Below the pieces are notes generated by a model. It searched no databases. It was not told the origin of the DNA and saw only the letters and a program-made list of their open reading frames with translations. This document shows positions 1-5,561 of a DNA stretch of 6,277 nt, piece after piece. The DNA lies in the NCBI GenBank assembly GCA_027371625.1, contig DAHXMQ010000425.1:1-6277 (forward strand), given 5' to 3'. Position 1 is the first letter of the stretch, and each line of letters starts with the position of its first letter. The DNA is from Candidatus Methanoperedentaceae archaeon (GTDB lineage Archaea > Halobacteriota > Methanosarcinia > Methanosarcinales > Methanoperedenaceae). The translations under genes and the position numbers were made by a program.

Positions 1-137
1 AGTCCGACAGGAAATTCCTTGAGCTTATCTTCCCTGGTGACGCCATCGATATGTGGATAGAGCTTAAATCAGAGGAATACAAGCAGAACTCGATAAGACC
101 TACGCCATACGAGTTCTACCAGTACTTCGATATATAA
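1..137 (+). CDS. glnA: Glutamine synthetase type I, C-terminal fragment (5' end outside window)
   Basis: The reading frame is open from the window edge (first full codon at 3) to a TAA at 135-137 and gives 44 residues. The segment PGDAIDMWIELKSEEY followed by IRPTPYEFYQYFDI matches the known C-terminus of GlnA, where E. coli has DEAIDAYIALRREE and then RMTPHPVEFELYYSV. GlnA makes glutamine from glutamate, ammonia and ATP in the cytoplasm and is the entry point for ammonium assimilation. The catalytic beta-grasp and barrel regions, and any adenylylation tyrosine, lie outside the window, so activity and subtype cannot be judged. The next gene starts on the same strand within 60 bp and could be read through from glnA. 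The stop codon itself lies inside a TATA-like octamer that may serve that next gene. Confidence 0.82.
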   Translation, partial: SDRKFLELIFPGDAIDMWIELKSEEYKQNSIRPTPYEFYQYFDI

Positions 138-138
138 A
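131..138 (+). promoter_or_regulatory. TATA-box-like octamer TATATAAA for the PK-domain gene
   Basis: TATATAAA overlaps the glnA stop codon. Its centre is about 25 bp upstream of the ATG at 159 and 60 bp upstream of the ATG at 195. Archaeal TATA boxes usually sit about 25-27 bp before the transcription start. That predicts a start near 159-162, giving either a leaderless message from 159 or a leader of about 34 nt to 195. The match to the archaeal consensus is good, but AT-rich octamers also occur by chance. Confidence 0.45.
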
Positions 139-194
139 CCATTACAAAATGCACACGGATGACCTCTAACCACGAAAGAGGATACGTAGATAAG

Positions 195-746
195 ATGTAT
201 TTCGAAAAAGCAGGAAAAGAGAACACAGAAAAAACACTCCAAATCGCCAAAGAGGAAGCGATCAGGCGGAAAATCAAGCATATAGTCGTCGCCTCCACGT
301 TTGGTGACACAGGAGTTGCTGCCGCGGAGTTGTTGAAGGGTACCGGGATAAACCTTGTAGTGGTTACCCACAACACTGGGTTCAGGGAAGATGTTGTCCA
401 GACTTTCAGCCTTGATGCAAAAAAGAAGATCGAGGAACTGGGAGGAAAGGTTCATACCGGAACCATGGTGCTACGGGGGCTTGGTACTGCATTGAAGGAG
501 AGAGGGGGAAGCTCGCAGGAGCAAATCGTGGCAGACACGTTGCGGATTTTAGGGCAAGGAACCAAGGTTATAGTCGAGATTACAGCCATGAGCGCAGATG
601 CAGGCTTGATACCCTTCGCAGACATCATAGCAGTGGCTGGAACGGGCAGGGGAGCGGATACGGCTGCTGTAATTTCGGCGAATTCATCGAATAAATTCTT
701 TGAAATCAAAGTAAAAGAATATCTTGCCAAGCCCAAAAATTTATAA
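195..746 (+). CDS. Stand-alone pyruvate kinase alpha/beta (C-terminal) domain protein, archaeal COG1751-like
   Basis: This protein of about 183 residues corresponds to the pyruvate-kinase C-terminal alpha/beta domain (PK_C fold) alone; the catalytic TIM barrel is absent. Visible motifs, numbered from this start, are YFEKAGKENT at 2-11, VVASTFGDTG at 31-40, VVVTHNTGF at 55-63, and GTGRGADTAAVISAN at 149-163, followed by FFEIKVKE. In pyruvate kinase this fold carries the allosteric effector site. In the free-standing archaeal family the role is unknown, so I assign no reaction. The frame also has an upstream ATG at 159. I prefer 195 because family similarity begins at YFEK, AGAGGA lies 12 nt before it, and the 12 extra residues look unconserved. 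However, the TATA position would also allow a leaderless start at 159. It follows glnA on the same strand and meets the TctA-like gene tail to tail 4 bp after its TAA. Confidence 0.8.
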   Translation: MYFEKAGKENTEKTLQIAKEEAIRRKIKHIVVASTFGDTGVAAAELLKGTGINLVVVTHNTGFREDVVQTFSLDAKKKIEELGGKVHTGTMVLRGLGTALKERGGSSQEQIVADTLRILGQGTKVIVEITAMSADAGLIPFADIIAVAGTGRGADTAAVISANSSNKFFEIKVKEYLAKPKNL

Positions 747-759
747 GTTTTTATATTTT
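735..759. terminator. T-tracts at the convergent gene junction
   Basis: The two convergent stop codons (744-746 plus, 751-753 minus) are flanked by T-tracts in each reading direction: TTTTT at 748-752 and TTTT at 756-759 on the plus strand, and AAAAA at 735-739, which reads as T5 on the minus strand. Archaeal intrinsic termination relies on such T-runs without a strong hairpin. Each transcript would therefore end inside the 3' end of the opposing gene. This is inferred from base composition alone. Confidence 0.35.
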
Positions 760-2058
760 CAGGAAATACAGTATAACTGGCAGCAGAATAGCCCCCATTG
801 CATGTGTTTTTCGTATCTTTGCAAACGATGCCACCATCCCGATGGGCGTGGCTATCAAAAATATGACAAACCCGAACCAGCCTGTGAACATGAAAACCAT
901 AATAGCAAGCCCTGCGAGTACTCCCGCGCACAGTTTTGAGTAATTTAATCCTGAAAGGAAACCTGCCGTCCTGTCTCCAAGATAGATTGTGGTAAAATAA
1001 GAGATCACCGAAACAAATACTATAACAATTAGCAGGAGCATTATTATCGAGGGTTCCCATTCTTTTATATCAACCAGTTTATCGATGGCAACCATCGCGC
1101 CGCTTCGTGCCTTCTGGATTATGTAAAGGGCAATTAAACTGAAGATCGCATTCGAGGTATTGGCACTGCTTATCGATACCATGAATTCCTTCGACGAGTC
1201 CGCACCTTTTTCCTCGCGGACAAAAAGCCTTGCGATGATTGTACCGACTGCAGAGGATACGCCGGGAAGCCATGCTACAAAAGAACCTGCAACGCTTCCT
1301 GTCAGCATTCCGCGAACTGTCCTCTTTTGCGAAAGTTCAAACCTCCATTTCACCTGCTGCGGAGGAACCTCTGATTTTGTTATCAGGCTGATGACAAGCA
1401 TGGAAGCGCCGAACAATCCTGAAAGAAGGGGAAAAAGAACAGAGGGCTCCCCGAATTTAACGAGCGGTGACATCAATTCCTCACTGCCGAACGCAAATAG
1501 CCCGAGCAATCCTGAGATAAAAAACAATACAACTGCATACATCTTGAATTTGAGGTGAACGAGCGACCCCTGCCCTTCGATTACTTCCCCTTTCTCGGTT
1601 GCTATCATGAGTACAACGATCAATACAAGAATCCATCCGATGTATGCGTTTATTATGCCGTAGATGTTCATGAAGAAAAACGCCATGGGAATAACCATTA
1701 GCAAAGAGACGACAACCGCGCCTGCGCTTCCAAGCGCTGAAAGACGAACAGCCTCGGCACCTCTTCCTTCCATGAGCAAAGCATGTCCCGGGAGTACCGC
1801 AAGCGCAGTATCGGGTTCAGGCGCGCCGAGGAAGATCGAGGGGATGATGTCAAGGAAGGTGTGCGCTATGGAATTTGAGAGGATTACCACTGCAATATAG
1901 AACGGCGCAAATCCGATGCCCTGGAACAATGGCGAGAGTGCCACAAGAAGAAGGGCGAAGTTATTGACATGTATGCCGGGCGTGAGACCGGAGACAATGC
2001 CGAGCAGGAAGCCGAGGAAGATGGAGATAACGAGCAGGGTGAGGGAGATTTCAATCAT
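751..2058 (-). CDS. TctA/DUF112-family membrane permease (tripartite tricarboxylate transporter large-subunit-like)
   Basis: This is a very hydrophobic 435-residue protein with about 11-12 predicted membrane segments. They are clearest near residues 5-25, 33-62, 107-130, 137-153, 171-190, 203-226, 300-315, 336-358, 374-412 and 419-433. Two glycine-proline motifs typical of TctA are present in pseudo-symmetric positions: GIVSGLTPGIHVNN at 20-33 and SFVAWLPGVSSAVGTI at 259-274. TctA is the large permease of tripartite tricarboxylate transporters, which take up citrate-like organic acids with a periplasmic TctC and a small TctB. Neither partner is in this window: the permease is preceded by an unrelated ATPase and followed by a convergent gene. 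Archaeal DUF112 members (COG1784-like) usually stand alone, so the substrate is unknown. The ATG at 2058 is the first in frame and has no clear Shine-Dalgarno site; a TTTAAAA stretch (minus strand, near 2097-2103) could be its TATA box. Confidence 0.85.
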   Translation of the reverse strand: MIEISLTLLVISIFLGFLLGIVSGLTPGIHVNNFALLLVALSPLFQGIGFAPFYIAVVILSNSIAHTFLDIIPSIFLGAPEPDTALAVLPGHALLMEGRGAEAVRLSALGSAGAVVVSLLMVIPMAFFFMNIYGIINAYIGWILVLIVVLMIATEKGEVIEGQGSLVHLKFKMYAVVLFFISGLLGLFAFGSEELMSPLVKFGEPSVLFPLLSGLFGASMLVISLITKSEVPPQQVKWRFELSQKRTVRGMLTGSVAGSFVAWLPGVSSAVGTIIARLFVREEKGADSSKEFMVSISSANTSNAIFSLIALYIIQKARSGAMVAIDKLVDIKEWEPSIIMLLLIVIVFVSVISYFTTIYLGDRTAGFLSGLNYSKLCAGVLAGLAIMVFMFTGWFGFVIFLIATPIGMVASFAKIRKTHAMGAILLPVILYFLKI

Positions 2059-2135
2059 AGCTTTGATACTACTTGGTCACGTGATAAAAAGCATTTGTTT
2101 TAAACGTATAGGATGATTCCGAATAATTCATCAAC

Positions 2136-3515
2136 TTACGTAATTATTTTCTTCAATTTATTCAAATCAATGCAAATGGCATGCTCGGTTCTTTTTGAAA
2201 AACTTTTTGCAACAATCGCATAACGCTCCTTTCTGTTTTCGTTATTCCAGTCAACATACTTTACCTTTTTCTTCAATTCCTCAAAAATTTTCTCTGCATT
2301 GACCTTATCCTGCCATTTGCATTCGCAAAAAAGAATATACTTTGTTTCTTCGTTCAATGCAACAACATCGATCTCAAGCTCTTTTCTCTGTTCATTTTTC
2401 CTGTAAAAACCCCACCATCTGCCTGCTTTTGATACTGGAAACGGAGATATTGTCCTTACCGCCTCGGTTCTCACAAGCTTCTCAAATTTTTTCCCAACAT
2501 AAGAATTGAAATTCCTTTTCAGGCTTTCTTCAAGGTTTGCTTTCTCCTCTATCTCTATATCTGAACGGTACGGCTCAAAGAACAGGGAATTGAACTCGAA
2601 GAAATTATCGTCTATCGTGTAAAGCGTTTTTTTGCTTTTTTTCGCGGTTACCGGGATTTCCTTCTTTGCTATTCCAAGCATCATAAGCACCTTAAGATAC
2701 CTGTCCAAGTCCGAGGCTTTAATCCCTGCTTTGCTGGCTATCTCACCGACTTTCGCGCTTCCCTGCGCTATCGCAGCCAGAATTGCCTTGTAAACATCAG
2801 GCTCCCTGAGTTCCTCCCTGAGAAGGAAATCGACCTCCTCGTAAAGCTGCCCCTTTTTTGAGAGAATCTGCTCCTTTGCGTTTTCAAGCGGTGTTTTTTT
2901 TGGGTCGAACTTCTCAAGATAGAACGGCACTCCACCGAGGATTGCATAGGCTTTTATGTTCTCCTCAAAGGTATTGCGTGGAAAGAACTCCGTGAGGTAC
3001 CTGAATTTCAGGTAATCTATCTTCATATGCCCTGTTTTTCTTCCATAGAGAGGGTTCTTATATCCAAGCAGGCTTTCCATCATGCTTATGCTGGAGCCAC
3101 AGATTATGAGCATGATATTTTTGTTTTTCAGAGCTTCGTCGATTACAGCCTGGAATACGGAAGGTATGGAATCGTCTTTCTCCACGAGGTACGAGAACTC
3201 ATCGAGAACCACGACAGGCTTTTCCTTTGTCTTTTGCACAAGGTAGGAGAAGATTTCTTCAAGTTCTTCGGTAGCTATCTCTGGTTCTTTGAGGGATTTT
3301 GAGATTTCCTGCCTGAATCTTTTGATGTTTGCACCAGTTCCTGCTTTGTTGCACAGCATGTAGATGTGCGGCTTGTTTTTTGCGAAGTTTTTTATCAACT
3401 CGGTTTTGCCTATCCTTCGCCTGCCGTAGATGACGATGAAATCGAAGCCTTTACGACTGTATCTTTCTTCGAGGAATTGCGATTCGTCCTTTCTATTGAT
3501 AAACTTTAGGAACAT
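2136..3515 (-). CDS. Archaeal AAA+ ATPase (ATPase_2 / COG1672 type) with C-terminal DUF234 nuclease-like domain
   Basis: The 459-residue protein has the full archaeal ATPase_2-DUF234 layout. The P-loop is GRRRIGKT at 31-38. The Walker B is VVVLDEF at 101-107, with D105 and E106. CGSS at 139-142 fits a sensor-1 strand, and GGVPFYLE at 194-201 is a hallmark of this family. A winged-helix section spans about 243-285 (IAQGSAKVGEIASKAGI, then DLDRYLKVLMMLGI). The C-terminal DUF234 region, about 335-440, keeps a PD-(D/E)XK-like set: E345 in KKFEKLV, D383 in EIDVVA, and E398-x-K400 in FCECKW. Such proteins are abundant and often multi-copy in archaea, and their biological role is not established; partners in DNA handling or mobile elements have been suggested. 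The ATG at 3515 is the first in frame, preceded by AGGA only 2 nt away, so translation may be leaderless. The gene is divergent from hemD, and a dyad covers its start. It could be cotranscribed with the downstream TctA-like gene across a 77-bp gap, but nothing in function links them. Confidence 0.88.
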   Translation of the reverse strand: MFLKFINRKDESQFLEERYSRKGFDFIVIYGRRRIGKTELIKNFAKNKPHIYMLCNKAGTGANIKRFRQEISKSLKEPEIATEELEEIFSYLVQKTKEKPVVVLDEFSYLVEKDDSIPSVFQAVIDEALKNKNIMLIICGSSISMMESLLGYKNPLYGRKTGHMKIDYLKFRYLTEFFPRNTFEENIKAYAILGGVPFYLEKFDPKKTPLENAKEQILSKKGQLYEEVDFLLREELREPDVYKAILAAIAQGSAKVGEIASKAGIKASDLDRYLKVLMMLGIAKKEIPVTAKKSKKTLYTIDDNFFEFNSLFFEPYRSDIEIEEKANLEESLKRNFNSYVGKKFEKLVRTEAVRTISPFPVSKAGRWWGFYRKNEQRKELEIDVVALNEETKYILFCECKWQDKVNAEKIFEELKKKVKYVDWNNENRKERYAIVAKSFSKRTEHAICIDLNKLKKIIT

Positions 3516-3540
3516 AATCCTAAGATTCGTATTCCTAAAG
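3504..3540. promoter_or_regulatory. 9-bp perfect dyad over the ATPase start codon (operator candidate)
   Basis: CTTTAGGAA at 3504-3512 is repeated as its exact reverse complement TTCCTAAAG at 3532-3540, with a 19-bp spacer holding the ATPase ATG (minus strand, 3513-3515). A further partial copy, AATCCTAAGA at 3516-3525, lies between the arms, so TCCTAA occurs twice in direct order and once inverted. The position over the start and the expected promoter of the ATPase gene fits a repressor site. It could also act on hemD, which begins about 70 bp to the right. No regulator is identified. Confidence 0.4.
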
Positions 3541-3612
3541 ATAAGGCTTTTGCATCAAATTTTTCAGCAACAGAAGCAAAACATTATGCTTTGATGTGTA
3601 ATCTTTTAGTTC

Positions 3613-4287
3613 ATGAAAATCGCCGTCACCAAACTCGCTGAAAAATCCGAAGGCATCCCCGAGCTATTCCAGCGCTTCGGTCACGAAGCAATCATAATCC
3701 CCACCATGCGCGCCGCACCGCCTACCAACCCTGCGCCCCTGCTGCATTTTGCAGAGATGGCATCAAAAGGCGAACTCGATATACTCATCTTCACAAGTGC
3801 ACTCGGGGTCGATATATTTTTTAAAAAATTAATACCAAAAAATGTTAGAATAGTAAGCGTCGGACCTAAAACCGCTGACAAAGTAGAAGAATATGGCTTG
3901 CGAAGCGAGGTCATCGGGAAGTTTTCATCCGGGCACTTTGCGGAATACCTTGGCGACCTGAGAGGGAAAACAGTTGGAATAGCAAGAGCCGAGGTGCCGA
4001 ATATTGAATTAACAGCTTCACTCAGAGCAAAAGGTGCCAGAGTAATCGAAGCGCCTGTTTACAGCCTTGTGCCCGGGAAAAGCATCGCAGGCACCCTGAA
4101 AGAAGTGGATGCAGTGATTTTCACAAGTGCAAAATCCTTCGAGTTTTCGGGCTTCAATAGCAAGATGGAAAATATAAAGGTTATAGCCATAGGTCAAAAA
4201 ACTGCCAATGCGATGCGAAAACACGGGATAGAGCCTGATATTGTTGGCAATGGTACGCTTGAAAATTGCTTATCTCTTATGTCATGA
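3613..4287 (+). CDS. hemD: Uroporphyrinogen-III synthase
   Basis: The 224-residue protein has the two-lobed HemD layout, slightly shorter than the usual 240-260 residues. Lobe 1 begins MKIAVTKL, runs to DILIFTSALGVDIFF (56-70), and then VSVGPKTADKVEEYG (81-95). The second half has LRGKTVGIARAE (116-127), DAVIFTSAKSFEFS (166-179) and VIAIGQKTANAMRKHGI (190-206). The paired FTSA and V/I-GPKTA or GQKTA motifs are characteristic. The enzyme cyclises hydroxymethylbilane with inversion of ring D to give uroporphyrinogen III, the last common precursor of sirohaem, haem made by the archaeal route, cobamides and F430. It is cytosolic. No other tetrapyrrole gene lies in the window. The ATG at 3613 is the natural start: homology begins at once, and no Shine-Dalgarno or clear TATA box is visible upstream, although CATTATGC at 3582-3589 is at a suitable distance for a leaderless message. 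Confidence 0.88.
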   Translation: MKIAVTKLAEKSEGIPELFQRFGHEAIIIPTMRAAPPTNPAPLLHFAEMASKGELDILIFTSALGVDIFFKKLIPKNVRIVSVGPKTADKVEEYGLRSEVIGKFSSGHFAEYLGDLRGKTVGIARAEVPNIELTASLRAKGARVIEAPVYSLVPGKSIAGTLKEVDAVIFTSAKSFEFSGFNSKMENIKVIAIGQKTANAMRKHGIEPDIVGNGTLENCLSLMS

Positions 4288-4289
4288 AT

Positions 4290-4311
4290 AAGTTTGGGTA
4301 AAGTTTGGGAA
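4290..4311 (+). repeat. Two-copy 11-bp tandem repeat after hemD
   Basis: AAGTTTGGGTA (4290-4300) is followed directly by AAGTTTGGGAA (4301-4311), differing at one base. It starts 3 bp after the hemD stop codon. It has no recognisable function and may be a simple slippage duplication in the convergent intergenic gap between hemD and the PAS regulator. Confidence 0.6.
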
Positions 4312-4358
4312 AAACAATTTAACTATTAAGAACTAACGTAGAAAGTATGAAGGAAAAT

Positions 4359-4386
4359 GGCGGGTTGGGGATTGGTGGGTGGTGTG
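4359..4386 (+). other. G-rich tract in the hemD/PAS-regulator gap
   Basis: The plus strand carries GG, GGG, GGGG, GG, GGG and GG runs separated by 1-3 bases. There are three runs of three or more Gs and several GG runs, so a two-tetrad or bulged G-quadruplex is possible in the 3' region of a hemD transcript, but a canonical three-tetrad one is not. The 124-bp gap (4288-4411) otherwise holds the 11-bp tandem repeat at its left end and no supported gene. Confidence 0.4.
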
Positions 4387-4411
4387 TATTTTAACAGCAA
4401 AGGTTTCATGG

Positions 4412-5521
4412 TTACTGCTTGCGATTAAACTCATTTAAATTCTCTATGTTCTTTGAAAGGAAATATACTGCAGGGTAGCCTTTTCCCTTTGTGATTATTC
4501 CATTTTTGATCAGAACATCAAGATGATGCCTGACCGTTTTATAATCCAGATTCAAAACCTCTGATAATTGATTTGCGTTATAAGGTCTGTCGGTAAGATG
4601 GTTCACAATCTGCGTACGGGTACTTCCTCCCCGTGTTCCTGTCATCAGATACCGCAGCAGTTGCAATTGTTTATTGGATTCCCTGAGTTCCTGTTTGAGC
4701 CTCTTATTTTCGGTTATATCCCTTGCGATGCCGTGGATTTCTCTTGGATTTTCACCATCCCTGATAGCCCTTGATTTTATTTCAGCCCATCGGTGTTCGC
4801 CGTTCTTGCATGCGAACTCAATGATATCTGTATGATTTACATGGTCTCCCGAAAGACGTTTTCGCAGGCGCTCTTGTGCAATCTTCAGGCTCGCAGGTGT
4901 CAGCCATTCAGAAATGTTCGACCCAATAACATCCTCTTTTTCGCAGCCAAGTATCTGAAGACCGATTCGGTTCATATTCAGAAAATTGCCTTTTTTGTCG
5001 AGCACGTACATGATGTCCTGTGCATTTTCAAAAAGTTCCCGGTATTTTGCTTCGGATTTTTCCAGTTTCTCGTGGTATTCCTTAAGCTGTAATTCAAGCC
5101 TCATTTTCTCAGTAATGTCCCTGCCTATGCCGTGGATTGCGATTACCTTATCGCCATCCTTGATAAGCCGCCTTCTTATCTCCATCATTCTATGCTCCCC
5201 GTTCTTGCAGATTACCTCCATAACCATAGGCTCCGCAGGTTCACCAGCGATGCATTTTTTAAGGTTCTCATGTGTGAGTTTAAGGCTGTGCGGCGTAATC
5301 CACTGGGATATGTGGGTTCCTATTATTTCCTTTTTCGTGCATCCAAGAAGCTTGAGCGCTGTGCTGTTAACATCCAAAAAATAGCCATTGATATCGTAGA
5401 TGTAGATGGAATCATTGGCATTCTCAAATAAGTCCCTGTATTTTAGATCAGATTCCTTGAGCTTTAGTTCAAGTATTTCTTTTTCAGTTTTCCCATCTTC
5501 AAACTGAAGCGTTTTAGCCAT
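4412..5521 (-). CDS. PAS-PAS-winged-helix sensory transcriptional regulator
   Basis: From the ATG at 5521 the protein has 369 residues. PAS 1 spans about 22-139 (from YRDLFENANDSIYIYD to HGIGRDITE), a coiled-coil linker about 140-160, and PAS 2 about 160-272 (YRELFENAQDIMYVLD to HGIARDITE). A second helical linker (NKRLKQELRESNKQLQLLR) leads to a winged helix at about 292-358, with RGGSTRTQIVNHL, NANQLSEVLNLDYKTVRHHL and the wing KGKGYPAVYFL. That last domain is the ArsR-like DNA-binding type frequent in Methanosarcinales. There is no histidine kinase, receiver or membrane segment, so it looks like a cytosolic one-component regulator in which ligand or redox sensing by the PAS domains controls DNA binding. 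The two PAS domains are about 50% identical by eye, a tandem duplication. The frame extends to a GTG at 5530, but the TATA-like box puts transcription initiation close to 5521, so I chose the ATG. It lies 40 bp downstream of ftsZ in the same orientation. Confidence 0.85.
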   Translation of the reverse strand: MAKTLQFEDGKTEKEILELKLKESDLKYRDLFENANDSIYIYDINGYFLDVNSTALKLLGCTKKEIIGTHISQWITPHSLKLTHENLKKCIAGEPAEPMVMEVICKNGEHRMMEIRRRLIKDGDKVIAIHGIGRDITEKMRLELQLKEYHEKLEKSEAKYRELFENAQDIMYVLDKKGNFLNMNRIGLQILGCEKEDVIGSNISEWLTPASLKIAQERLRKRLSGDHVNHTDIIEFACKNGEHRWAEIKSRAIRDGENPREIHGIARDITENKRLKQELRESNKQLQLLRYLMTGTRGGSTRTQIVNHLTDRPYNANQLSEVLNLDYKTVRHHLDVLIKNGIITKGKGYPAVYFLSKNIENLNEFNRKQ

Positions 5522-5524
5522 GCA

Positions 5525-5557
5525 AAACACTTGATAATCTTATATTACTTAGTGTTT
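5525..5557. promoter_or_regulatory. 33-bp imperfect dyad around the TATA-like box (operator candidate)
   Basis: AAACACT at 5525-5531 and AGTGTTT at 5551-5557 are exact reverse complements. Within them TAAT (5535-5538) pairs with ATTA (5544-5547), all on one centre at 5541. In total 11 of 14 arm positions are symmetric around a 5-bp centre. The dyad fills most of the ftsZ/regulator gap and encloses the TATA-like box. That position is typical of a repressor site, plausibly for autoregulation by the winged-helix protein encoded immediately downstream. It could alternatively fold as a weak RNA hairpin after ftsZ. Confidence 0.45.
5538..5547 (-). promoter_or_regulatory. TATA-like box for the PAS-winged-helix gene
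   Basis: On the minus strand this reads TAATATAAGA, centred about 22 bp before the ATG at 5521. The spacing suggests an independent promoter producing a leaderless or nearly leaderless transcript and argues against the GTG start at 5530. It is slightly closer to the start than typical archaeal TATA boxes. Read-through from ftsZ remains possible. Confidence 0.4.
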
Positions 5558-5561
5558 ACGC

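Noticed and set aside
452..1060. A 202-codon minus-strand frame crossing the PK-domain gene and the permease 3' end
   Set aside because: It covers two well-supported genes in other frames, is rich in Cys, His and Arg as in typical antisense shadows, and shows no family motif.
3548..3596. Possible inverted repeats TTTTGC/GCAAAA and CATCAAA/TTTGATG in the ATPase-hemD gap
   Set aside because: The arms are only 6-7 bp, AT-rich, widely spaced and mutually inconsistent, as expected by chance.
4347..4394. A 15-codon frame (MKENGGLGIGGWCVF) in the hemD/PAS gap, preceded by a GTAGAAAG stretch
   Set aside because: It is very short, its composition is dictated by the G-rich tract, and there is no ribosome-binding site or similarity to support it.
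5132..5431. Plus-strand open frames of about 100 codons opposite the PAS-PAS gene
   Set aside because: They lie wholly antisense to a gene with clear PAS and winged-helix homology, overlap each other, and have implausible composition.
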